NCBI RefSeq assembly: GCF_028583425.1
Contig: NC_072797.1
Coordinates: 25,640,001-25,704,000 of the forward strand
Length of the DNA stretch: 64,000 bases
Origin: Eublepharis macularius
Lineage: Eukaryota; Chordata; Lepidosauria; Squamata; Eublepharidae
Direction of reading: 5' to 3'
This document shows, piece after piece, positions 34,515 through 44,926 of the stretch. A program made the translations under genes and the position numbers. The notes beneath the pieces were generated by a model. That model worked only from the letters and a program-made list of their open reading frames with translations. It was not told the DNA's origin and ran no database searches. Each line of letters begins with the position of its first letter. Position 1 is the first letter of the stretch.

Positions 34515-34522
34515 TTAAAAGG

Positions 34523-36230
34523 AATGAAATGGAGATTGTATGAGTGTTTAATCAGAATAACGGCTGAATCTATTTCTGGCCAGCCACTTTCCCCTCTGTT
34601 TGTGGCAGATGTGTCATCTGAATTATTTAGTGGTGTTCTTCAAATTGTCCTTTCTCGAGAACTGAAATGAATATTTGCTGGAATTGTAAATGTGACAAAT
34701 GCCCCCGATTCATAATAATAGAATTTTATGCTGAACACTCAGGAACAATCACTAGTCTAGCAAAATGTATAATTCAGAAATTATAAAACTAGATTTTGGG
34801 GCACTAGACTTGGGCTTCAGTATGTTACACAATTTGCCTTCATCTCTGCCAAGTTCTGAAACCTGGCAATGCAACTGTCTGAGAATGAAATTCAAATCGT
34901 GTGAACAAAATCTAATTTCCTAGCCCTGAATGTGACAAATCAGTTATTGCAAATTATTCCCTTGTTAGGTACTTGGTCATAGATTCAAACTCGATTTAAA
35001 ATGACGTTCATTCTCATCATTACAATAAAAATTTGCATTAAAAAAGAGGAAAAGAAATAACCCAAAGGATCATGTCAAGAGCTCCATACACCGCGTGGGG
35101 CTTCATAACCGTTTTTCTACAGAGCTCCTTAAATCACAGTCCAAATACATTAATTACCCTCAACTGCACATAACTTCAAGATTTCACAAAATTAAGCAGA
35201 TGCAGCATTAAGGAAGATACACACCTATCCTTTTCATTTAGGATTAGGTTGCTAATTCTCATGTACAATGTACACACCGCACATCCCTGCACACATACAC
35301 ACAAACATACACATGAAATTTACAGTAACACTGTCACAATTCAAAAGTATGAGGAAACAAAACCACTGAACCCTTAACAAATTCATAATCAATACATTTT
35401 ACATAGTATACAGAATATTTTTGTCTGTTGTCATTAGGTAAACGTGTACAGTTCAGAACAACGTACAAACAGCAGCGATCACAGATAATACACTATTAGC
35501 TTTTCCTTTACTGTTGAAGAAACTAGACTTTTAAGATTAGCATAGTCTGAGCGCTTACAGTCCACATCAGGTATGTCAACTGGGCAACTGTGCTTTTTTC
35601 TGCAACTGTCATGCTTTGAAATAAAACACACAGAAGCTGTGCTGTGTGAAGCAGTCTGATAGCTCATCTTCAGAATCTTTTTACTTTAAGAGGGCAGGGC
35701 ACCATTTCCCCCTCTCCTACATCCCTGGTGGACACTCCTTTTGAAGCAGCAAATTAATCCTGGATTTAGGCCAAAAGATGCCTGAGAGAGCCCTCTCTAA
35801 GCATCTTTGCCCCAATCCAATTGTAGTCATGGCCAATGAGTCATGTGCATCAACTGGTGACCCCTGGGAGCAGATGCTGTGTCTTCCTGCATCAGAAGAC
35901 CAGGCATAAGGACACAGGTAAACATCATGATTTGGGGGCAGGGGGAGCTATCCAGATACCTGTTTGCATCAACCACGTATACAGAAGGCTGCTTATGCTG
36001 GTACAGCTCTCTAGCTGGATTGTGATTATTTCTTACAGAAGTTATGTTCACACGAGTTAACAATCAGTAGGATGCTCTTTTTTCCCCATGAAATGTTGAT
36101 AGACAAACAGATCAGTATTCCTGTACCTCCTTAGAAACATGAGGACACTCCATTAAAGCAAATTTTTCCCAGCCAAGAGCATGAATCCTATCTCTTGTGC
36201 TCTGGTTACAAAAGATTATTTAAGGCACTG
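34523..36230. other. AT-rich single-copy region, candidate conserved or distal UTR sequence
   Basis: 34550-35060 is AT-rich, low in CpG and free of repeat words. It could be a conserved element or distal transcribed sequence of the minus-strand gene; neither is shown. Confidence 0.3.
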
Positions 36231-36619
36231 GTTTTCAATCCGTGTTCTGAAGGACCATGAGGTTCCTCAGAAGCTTAGCATGGGCATTCCTCAAACAGCA
36301 GATTAGTAATGGTGGGCAAATTTTTCTGAAAGCCAGCTTCATAAAATCGATGCCAATCAACCGCAAGAAAGGACTGGACATATTCGAGGGTGCGCACCTC
36401 ATTAATGGAGGACAACACTGAAGTTCAACAAGCTTGATCTACATGCAAATAAAATGTACAGGACAGGATCTTCTGCAATGCAAAGGAGACCCATGCAAAG
36501 TCCAAGAGACTTGTGGGGACCACTGTCCTCATCAGGCAAATCAATGTGAAAAGGATGCCCAGAATGTAAAAAGTCTGAAAACTGCTGATGTATGTGGTAG
36601 AACCCTAAATACAACTGTT
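36231..36619. other. non-coding, possible eroded hAT end
   Basis: CACTGGTTTTCAATCCGTGT at about 36228 resembles a hAT left end (CAGTGGTTCTCAACC type). No right end found. Confidence 0.25.
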
Positions 36620-36740
36620 GAACATATGTGAAACTGCTTTATACCAAGTCTAATCATCAGTCCAATGAATCTGGTGATGGCTCTCCAAAACTCTGGGCAA
36701 GCCTTCACCAGCTCTGCTGTCTGAGAAACTTTTAACTAGT
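36620..36740 (-). mobile_element. SINE group D, degenerate fragment
   Basis: Words of the group D 3' half on the minus strand (AAAAGTTTCTCAGACAGCAG, TTGGTATAAAGCAG). Head missing. Confidence 0.4.
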
Positions 36741-37089
36741 GGTATCAAGGATTGGAAAACATGTGTTCTGCCTTGGAACTAGGACCCATCTCTATGTTCC
36801 CATCACATAAATAAGTTGCCTTGGCATGAAAGGAGGCCAAAAGAAGCCACCTAAGAAACAATTTTGCACCTTACTTAAACGCCCTTTAGATCATTTCCCC
36901 AACCATATGGAAGCTTCCTATCAATAAGCAGATTATACACAGTGGCCGTCTGGACCTCAGTGATCCAGCTATGGGAGTGAGGCTTGATCTTATGGGCCTT
37001 CCTCGCGGAATCAGCAATGTGTTGGAATGGGAGGGTTCTGATTCCAAGGGAACGACTTTTTGCTCATGGATAGGTGTTTCCCACATGGC
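36741..37089. other. non-coding, no feature recognised
   Basis: No exon or repeat identified. Confidence 0.3.
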
Positions 37090-37278
37090 TCATGAGAATG
37101 TGATGTGCACATGGAGCAAGATGCCTTATATTGAGTCACACCTCTGGTCTGTCAGGGTCAATAATGTCTACTCTGGCAGCAGCCCTACAGGTCCCAGACA
37201 GACGTCTTTCCCATCACCTGCTGATTCTTTTAACTGGAGGTGTTAGGGATTGAATCTGGGACCTTTTGCATGCGAAGC
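37090..37278 (-). mobile_element. SINE group D
   Basis: Minus strand: GTGGTAGAACGTTTGCTTCG head, GATTCAATCCCTAACACCTC, then the 3' end TGACTCAATATAAGGCATC. Confidence 0.75.
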
Positions 37279-37869
37279 AAACGTTCTACCACATCTTTGT
37301 TTATTCATTTGTCAGCTCACCCTCTCTCACACACACTTGCTGCAATATTTCAAAAAGGCACTATTATTGAAGGTTTAGTAATATAGAGATTTATTTAAAG
37401 GAAATGAATGTGAGGTATGACCCAGTCTCTTTCCTTGGGGTGTGCGGACCTCCCTGTCCCCTTTGGAAAGAGAGGTCAGTGAGGGAGGGAATCCACTGGA
37501 AAGAATTCTGGCTACACAGGTAGCCCATAAAAGAAAGGAGGTTTTGGTGAGGCCTTAATTGTTTTTAAGGCAAATGAGAAATTAGTTATAAAAAAATATT
37601 TAATTGGTAAATATCCCTGGTTTCTTTCCTCTTTTTTTCTTTCTGTCATGGATCTCTCCTCCATAATTTAAGACAGAAGAAAAATGGACTGTTCCTAAGC
37701 TATAAAGGCCACAATCCATCTCTAGTCACCTATAAACACCAGCACACAAGCAGTTGTATGAGAATGTGGATGAAGTACATGTTCAACTTTGCATCAGAAG
37801 GAAATGGAGCATAGGTACTTGGCTTCTTCACATTGAGTTGCACATGTGATTGATGCCCAAGGTTCCCAG
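37279..37869. other. non-coding, no feature recognised
   Basis: No exon or repeat identified; CT-rich tract near 37622-37645. Confidence 0.3.
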
Positions 37870-38042
37870 TGCAGCAAGAGATGAACAAATGAAGCTGCCT
37901 TACACATTGGTCAATCGAAGTCAGTATTGTCCAATCGGACTGGCAGATACTCTCCAGAGTCCCTTTAACTGGAGGCCCCTTGGATTGAAACTGGGACCTT
38001 CCGCATGCCAAACGGATGCTCTACCACTGAGTTACTGGCCTG
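37870..38042 (-). mobile_element. SINE group D
   Basis: Minus strand: CAGTAACTCAGTGGTAGAGC head, GTTTGGCATGCGGAAGGTCC, and the 3' end TGACTTCGATTGACCAATGT and AAGGCAGCTTCAT. Confidence 0.8.
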
Positions 38043-39717
38043 TCTCCCAAGATGTGTGTGTCCGCTTACACACAGTGATCACATTTGCTGGATCAGAGCA
38101 AAAGTGATTTTAGAGACAAAGGCCTAGGCAAAAAATGGACTTTGCATGGAGGGAGGGCACTGATTCATTCTCTGCCCTTTACCTTGCAAATATCCATAGT
38201 GAACTGGGTGCACCCAAGCAACCATGCAATCACATGGAGACTCCAGTGGTGTGATTCTTTCCTATATAAAAGAGGGGGAAATCACATGAATAATGCCTTC
38301 ATATGAAAGGGCATTCATATTGGGGAGTCCTCCAATTGGGACCCAACTCATTGGTAACCTTTATCTTTCTGACATAATGGAGAAACACCCTCCATGCTCT
38401 TCTGTCATGAAAAGAGTGAAACTGGCCCAGATATCTACCTTACTCAAGTCCCATCCTTCCTCCACAGAACTCAGGCTGACATACATCTGGGAGCTCCCCA
38501 TCTTCCCGAGAAGATTCTATGACTGCCTTCCAGTAAGTTGGAACTTACAACTTTCTGCTGCTAAACTGGAACTTACAGCTTTCTACTACTAAGTTTCCTT
38601 CAAGGACGAAAAACTTCGTTTTATGGGGAATGACTGTTTGTAATGGAGTAGGTCTTTCTTGTCGAAGGAGAAAGACTTAGTGGAGGGAAGTCATAGAATC
38701 CAGCCCAATGCCTTTGCCACAGGTTTCATAGCTGAGCATGGATTTGAACATTGTGGATTTGAACCTTGTCTCTCTAGCCACAATACTACATGTTTGGTCT
38801 TGGAATATGGAACACAGGTCTAGACCCTTTCCTGCAAATACCCATAGTGAACCAGATGGTCTCTGACCTGGTTCCTATTGAGTTACCATTGCTGGGTATT
38901 GGCACATTGCTTGGCTCACTGAAGGATGACTTCTGATATACAGAGCTAAAGAGAAGCAACATTCATACAATGTGAAAAACTTTCATTTTGAAATTGTCCA
39001 GCTTTGGGCTATGGGATCCGACAGTTATGTCAACCATATGTCATGAAGAAGCTACCAGACTTGTTAATATCTCCTGACCTTCATTGACTATACCTGTTAA
39101 TGGACAGAATATGACATTTTTTTAAAAAAAATCTGCTTCTTTAATTAAGGCAAATTCATCTCCCTATAGTCAATTCCATAATATTCTGTGCTTCTTCATT
39201 GGAAAAGAGATGATTTGTTACATGGAAACATATCCCCCCAAAAGGAGCTCTTTTTGTGTGTGCAGTTGTGTAGTGTTAAAAAAATTAAGTTTCTGATGAA
39301 ATAACAATATTTTACCTTGATGCTATCTCTGCAGAGTCCTTAATTTCTTTTGCATTATTTTTTTTACAACACCCAGTCAACAGATACAACTGATGCTAAG
39401 CAGACAGTTGGACGATGCCCATAAGCTCAAGAAGACACAATATAGTTACATATATTTATATATATCCTTAATACATGGAAACACCTGTCATTAGTGTATA
39501 TTTATAAATGAAACCCTTCGAGTGGCATTGCCTGTGTGCTTCATTCTCAGTTGGAAATTTGTTATTGTTGCTCTCGGCTGCAGTTCATAAAAGCGTTATG
39601 CGCACCTCAGACTTCTAACTTTCATAGAACTCTGATACACATAACCAAGTGCATGTGGGATTGTAGCCGTAACACAGAAGCATAGTTGCCAATGGAACAA
39701 GAAGTCAGACATACCGC
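38043..39717. other. mostly single-copy AT-rich sequence
   Basis: A 28-bp unit beginning GGAACTTACA is doubled at 38540-38594. 39000-39660 is AT-rich and repeat-poor with a (TA)-rich stretch near 39446-39466. No exon found. Confidence 0.3.
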
Positions 39718-39800
39718 CAATCCTTAAGCATATTTACTTGGAAATAAGTCTCACTGAGTAGAATGGGACTAACCACCAAATAAGCATGCATACGAATGGA
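39718..39800. repeat. short inverted-repeat element, eroded
   Basis: CCAATCCTTAAGCATATTTA, then GAAATAAGTCTCACTGAGTA and ATGGGACTAA: the same type as 24238 and 32362. Confidence 0.5.
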
Positions 39801-40600
39801 ACAATAATAAACCCAGGATTCCATCAACAGCCAGTCCGATGTTTCTGGGTGATAGGACATAAGGGCATCATCATAGTCTTAATTTCTTTATCTTACCCTA
39901 ACATCACTGGGTTTTATTATTTTTTTCAAATAGTTGAAAGAGAGGGTAGGAGCCTGTTGATAATTTCCGCTAATGGAAGGCCCTTCCTTTAGCGGACTGG
40001 ACTTTCCCTGCTTCCTTCATCCCACTACAGCTCATTGATCTCCCTGAAATGCTGTTCCTTGGGGATGGGGACCTTTCAGGACAGCATAAGAGGTGAATCA
40101 GAGATCTACAGCAGGATGGGGGAATGATTGGCAGGATTCAACACAGTGTGTGTGCACCTTTGAAACATGCCTTACTTTAAAAATAAAATAAAAAGGACAA
40201 CAGAAATATAGACTTAAAGACAGATCACAATTGCCATGCTTGCATGTAACTGAAAAGGTAAGCTTTAATTTGTACGGGTTTCACACTTTAATCCTTTGGG
40301 AGCCTATACTAAACTCCAAGGATGTGTACTAGAATCACAATCCCACTGAAGTGGGAGGCAACAGTGACTGTTAGTTGTGCAACCAGCTTGTATTATCTGC
40401 ACTGAGCACAGGTGTGATTGTTAATGCAGAGGTTGTTGAAAAGATCTGTGCCATGATAGGACCAGGTTGAAAACATGGTATCCTCCACCCCACAGGTTCT
40501 CTTTAAATGGGTGCATTGTATCATGAGATGTTAGTGCTCTGACACAGACCATGAAGCGGTCAAGGATATCTATTACGTTTCATTTGGGCAAACCAGCTCA
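39801..40600. other. non-coding, no feature recognised
   Basis: No exon or repeat identified. Confidence 0.3.
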
Positions 40601-40608
40601 TTCATAAT

Positions 40609-41453
40609 TAGAGATGGGCATGAACAGAAAAAAAACCCGAACATGAAGTTCGTTGTTTGTTGCCATCCACAAACAGGGACTCATGAACAACCACGAACAT
40701 GGCCCTGTTCATGAACATGTTTGTGGTTGGCTGTTCGTGGAGGCCAGCAGGCTCTCCTCCAGCCATCATCCAAGTTTGGTCAAGATCCCTACTGCACCAC
40801 TCCCAGAAACCTGACCTGAGCAGGCACCAGGAAAGGTACCAATAATAAATAATAGCTTGGCCCCAGAGCCTGGCAGCAGCCCTTGAACTTGAAGGGTAGA
40901 TCCCTACCGCAACACTCCCAGAAACCTTACCTGAGAAAGCAGCAGGAAAAGTATCAATAATAAATAATAGCTTGGCCCACAGCCTGGCAGCAGCCCTGGA
41001 ACTTGAAGGGGTAGATCCCTATCCCACCACAAACAAAGAAAATTCAAGCTCCAATGCACTCTCTCTATCAAAATTCCAACAGCAGTTGTCTCTCCCTTTC
41101 CAAAGCCAGAGCTGGGAGGCCCTCTCCCCCCTGGTCTTTGTTCCCTTGTAACACATTTGGAGCTTCACACTTGAAAGGAAGACCTGCCTATCAAGCTAAA
41201 TTGGGCTTAGATTGGGGTTTCCAGGGCAACAGCAGGAGTTCAGACAGAGTTCAGACAATCCCTGCCTAAGTTGCCAAGGGGATTGATTGCAGGTGTCAGA
41301 CTGTCTGGCTTGACGAACAGCAACGAACAGCAACGAACAAGGCTTGCAACGACCACCTGTTCATTTAGAATGGGGCCTCACGAACAGCTTGTTTGCAGAT
41401 TGGGCTGTTCGTTGCTTTTTTTTTGTTCGTATTGCTGTTCATGCCCATCTCTA
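40609..41453. mobile_element. 845-bp non-autonomous hAT-type element
   Basis: Ends TAGAGATGGGCATGAACAG and, inverted, CTGTTCATGCCCATCTCTA. Perfect 8-bp duplication TTCATAAT at 40601-40608 and 41454-41461. CGAACA-rich sub-terminal words occur at both ends. Inside, a unit of about 112 bp is tandemly doubled (40785-40897 and 40900-41014, each with TAGCTTGGCCC). No transposase frame. Confidence 0.92.
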
Positions 41454-41461
41454 TTCATAAT

Positions 41462-42794
41462 CACTTCTCCCGTTCCTGAGATCAACAGGAGCCACTCAGA
41501 AAGCAGAATACAGCTGACTGAAAAGCTACTTTGTAGTTTTAAACTGGGCAAAGAGTAGGAGCAAGATAGAAAGGGATGGAGGGGGAGGTATTGGGTCGAG
41601 AGACTCTGAAAAATGGAGGAAAGAGCACTATCTATCTACATTCTCTGATGTAGTAGCTGAAAGCAAAAATCATGTGAGAGATTGAGGCGAGAGGAGATGA
41701 AGTGACTGAAAATTATCCAATAAGAGCTAAAAGCCGAAAATGGGTGAGAGATGAGCAGTAGAAGTATCAGGATGGTTAGAAGGGAGCTTGTTTGTGAAAG
41801 GTCCCTTGACGGCCAAGGGATGAGGGGGCTCCTGACAATACAACAGCTTGTAAATTAGTTAAGCTAGGCTGTGTTTCTCAAGTCTCTCTGAGTGACTGAA
41901 TTAGAAACCCTGTTCCTTTCCACAGTCCTTTTCTTTATCTCCAGTTATGAGGACATGACAGCATTCTGGGTCCCACATCCTCTACTACTCAGTTTTAGAG
42001 TACAATCCAGTTATGTGTGGAAGAGAAGAAGGATACTATTATTTCCTTTCCTCCACCAACTTTATTGGTTAGACATTCTCTTAAGAACAAAGTGAGTAGG
42101 AGAATCATCCATAGCAATCAGACAGGGAAGGGAGTATAATAGCTTGGCATCATAGATTTTTAGAAAGAAACATAATAGTTAAATGTTATTATTATTAACC
42201 ACAAGTGGGTCTTCTCCATTCTTCAATGACGCAACCCAAGTTTCAGTATTTTTTTCACTGTCCAATAGCATCTTTAAAAGTTTTAATTTGAGGGGACACA
42301 ACAATATTAGCTTGTGGCTACAGGTTCCTTAACCACAAATGTTTACCAAAAGTCTGCATTTCGGATGTACAAACTTCTTTCAAAAGAAATAAATATGGAT
42401 ATTGAAATGTAACTTACCAGTCATACTAAAGCATAGCTATGAAATATTAAACATTAATTTTATTAAGTATGGTCTAGGTGTCTGCTGCTGCCTTTTGTAT
42501 TTTTTTGAAATGATATTTTTATTGCGTTTTTGTTTTCAGTTTAATGTTTAGTTTAGTTTGGTGATTCGTTGTACATTGTCTTGGGTGCCCTTGAAACAGA
42601 AAGGAGTTTAATACAGTGTAAAGGAAGGCAAAGAAAAGTTTCCAAATACTCCACAAGTTGCTATAGTTTTAAAAGTTGAAACAAAAACCACCCTTTAAAA
42701 CTGTACATTGCACACACACCCTCCAGGAACCAGTGGCAGTCCCCATCACTTTCATTGGGGCAAAGTAAGATAAATGATCATGGATAGTCTTCCC
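41462..42794. other. non-coding, no feature recognised
   Basis: AT-rich, repeat-poor. Could include distal PLCXD3 3'UTR; no direct evidence. Confidence 0.3.
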
Positions 42795-42990
42795 AGCCCT
42801 GCACCAGAAATTGCCAGGTGATTTGGGGGGTGGATCCTGGGGAAGATGGCATTTCAGGAGGAAGTGGTATCACTTCTGGATGACACTCGAGGAATTTCCC
42901 CCCATAATCTCTATGGTAAAGACTGTTAGAGACTAGGGGGAATACCTAGAGCAATACAATCAATGACACCACCCATTTCTCACCAGCTTC
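42795..42990. repeat. GC-rich interspersed repeat, inverted relative to 54050
   Basis: ATTGCCAGGTGATTTGGGGG, GTATCACTTCTGG and TCTATGGTAAAGAC match 53980-54263 read in the other direction. Confidence 0.5.
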
Positions 42991-43340
42991 TCAAATTATT
43001 GAGAATGGGAGATTGAGGGGATGCCAGTGGGGGGATTGCCTTCTGCCACCAGGCAAATAGAAAGCCGAATCAGAATGAACTGGCTCTTCAGTTTGCTGGG
43101 AATGTGTCCAGTGGGCCTCTGCTCTGGAGGGCCTCTGGCATCCAGAGACGAGCCAACATGTTCCCCAGTGGTGTTGGCATTGCCACAGGGGCTGCTGGGC
43201 TCAGACCTTGCTAAGGATCACGAGAGGAGGTGACAGTCACTGATGAACAGCTCTGAACTGCACAGCCCTGGAGGGTGCCACTCAGCTTTCTTGCTTCCTA
43301 GCTCCTGTTTTAAACAGCCCTGCCTGTCCAATGAAGGAGT
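42991..43340. other. non-coding, no feature recognised
   Basis: Contains a 70-codon plus frame without a known domain; no repeat recognised. Confidence 0.3.
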
Positions 43341-43995
43341 TTTATTTTTATTTTTTTTAAAAAAAAAATATCATCACATCACATATTCCAAGTGGATTTG
43401 GTCCAGAAAATCTGCCTGCTAGAAACTGGAACTGCAACTTCATGATAATTTTTTTGCCTGTCTTGAATAGTGGCGTGGTTTTAGATATATCTTCTTCTCT
43501 CCCCTAAGTCTAAGAAACTTGATGCCACCAATTAATGCTATACATAGTGCAACGTTAATAAAATGGAGCACACTGGCTGATGGAGCACCTTGACAAGATA
43601 ATACACTTTTCATTCTGTAGCTAATGACAATGGGAAACTATTGCACAGAGGTCAATATATGGCTGCCGTTTATGAATTTAACATAGCAAATCATTGTCAA
43701 TATGGCCAAAAGCACATTTGGTTGTGGGTGGGATATTTATTAATGGCTTTCTCTAGTTAGAAAACAAGTGTGACTGAAACCTGGTTGGATTTCACAAGAC
43801 ACTAGATAATCAATGTCAAGAAATGACCAGAACAAATAGGGGGGAAAATCCCCCTTCCGCCCACTCTTCCCAAGTTCTTAACACTTCCCAAAAAAAAATT
43901 CAGTATGTGCTTGCAAAATCTGTGACATAATATTACAACCTAACACAACTGGGAAAAGTTCCACTGAAAAGCATATGGGTCACATTACGGCGTTA
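43341..43995 (-). other. PLCXD3: probable proximal 3'UTR of PLCXD3
   Basis: Single-copy AT-rich sequence directly follows the PLCXD3 stop codon on the minus strand, with no recognised transposon. AATAAA hexamers on the minus strand occur at 43741-43736 (255 bp past the stop) and as a pair at 43352-43341. Which one, if any, is used cannot be told from sequence, and the UTR may run further left. Inference from position. Confidence 0.5.
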
Positions 43996-44152
43996 TCAAG
44001 TTGTATCGGCTTCGCCTTCATCCAAGATGTAGTTCAGCTTTATGATTGTGCTGATGAAGTCTCCGAGCTCGACAAAGTCTGCCGTGACAATGTTGATGCC
44101 GCTTTCACCCGCTCTCTGAGTCCGGACCCACTGCATCATGGCAGGGAGCGCC
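43996..44152 (-). CDS. PLCXD3: PLCXD3 terminal coding exon
   Basis: This is the last coding exon of phosphatidylinositol-specific phospholipase C X domain-containing protein 3, a member of the small PLCXD family that has the X half of the PI-PLC barrel without PH, EF or C2 domains. Seen: after one base that completes a split codon, 51 codons run from ALPAMMQWVRTQ through GINIVTADFVELGDFIS to LDEGEADTT, then TGA at 43998-43996. The exon is preceded on the minus strand by CTCTCCCTCCCTAG, a pyrimidine tract plus AG acceptor. From memory of the human protein, the C-terminus is nearly identical, with an RA for KP change and one extra final residue. The orphan first base fits a junction inside an arginine codon. 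Earlier exons must lie at higher coordinates; none is visible here. GC and codon use differ clearly from the surrounding repeats. PLCXD1 and PLCXD2 tails fit less well. Confidence 0.93.
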
Positions 44153-44441
44153 CTAGGGAGGGAGAGTTATCCATCAGTGAAGGCACAGAGAGCCAAATCC
44201 TCAGTCTGGAGACTCATTATCAGCAGTTCCTGATCAACAGGTCTGACCCCCCCTCCCCTCCCCTCTACATTTCCTACCCTTATTTTCATCCTTCACAATC
44301 CCGAGCCAGCATTTATTCAGTTAGCTGCTGCTGAATCCAAGAAGACTGACTCCCAAAATCAGTGAGAAGATGGCCTACAGCTCTCGTATTCACTACTACC
44401 TGGAATCAGGATGAAGGGGCTAGGTTTGTTTATCTGCATCC
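44153..44441 (-). other. 3' end of last PLCXD3 intron
   Basis: Sequence immediately upstream (minus strand) of the terminal exon. It has a pyrimidine-rich stretch next to the AG acceptor and a C-rich run on the plus strand near 44248-44265. No repeat is recognised before the SINE that begins near 44442. Confidence 0.6.
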
Positions 44442-44926
44442 ATAACAACAACAATAATAATAATGACAACAACAACAGCAACAACATTCAATTTATATAC
44501 TGCCCTTCAGGACAACTTAATGCTACACTCAGAACAGTTTACAAAGTGTGTTATATTATTATCCTCATGACAATTGCCCTGTGAGGTGGGGGGGGGGCGC
44601 TGGGAGAGCTCTGAGTCATCATGACTGAGAGCCAAGCTACAAGTAACGCCTGACACACGTTGGACACTTGTCAGCTTCCCTCAAGTTTTGATGGGAAATG
44701 TAGGCATCCTGATTTTACAGCTTGGCTCTCCATTACAGCTGCAAGACCAGGATGCCTACATTTTCCATCAGAACTTGAGGGAAGCTGACAAGTGTCCAAC
44801 CTGTGTCAGGCGTCACTTGTAGCTTAGCTCTGACCCAAGGTGACCCAGCGAGCTTCAAACAGAGGAGTGGGAAATCAAACCCGGCTCTCCAGATTAAAGT
44901 CCTGCCGCTCTTAACCACTATACCAA
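44442..44926 (-). mobile_element. SINE group A, split by a MITE
   Basis: The two parts 44442-44628 and 44831-44926 rejoin to a normal group A SINE when the 202-bp element at 44629-44830 and one TGA are removed. Confidence 0.9.
44629..44830. mobile_element. fold-back MITE, GAGCCAAGC family, copy 2
   Basis: 202 bp, termini GAGCCAAGCTACAAGTAACG and inverse, TGA on both sides (44626-44628 and 44831-44833). Same size as the copy at 6201. Because it lies in a SINE of known consensus, the TGA duplication is well supported. Confidence 0.92.

Noticed and set aside
1..43340. Exons of C6 (the human neighbour on this side)
   Set aside because: No cysteine-rich thrombospondin or MACPF-type exon was recognised; short exons could still be missed by eye.
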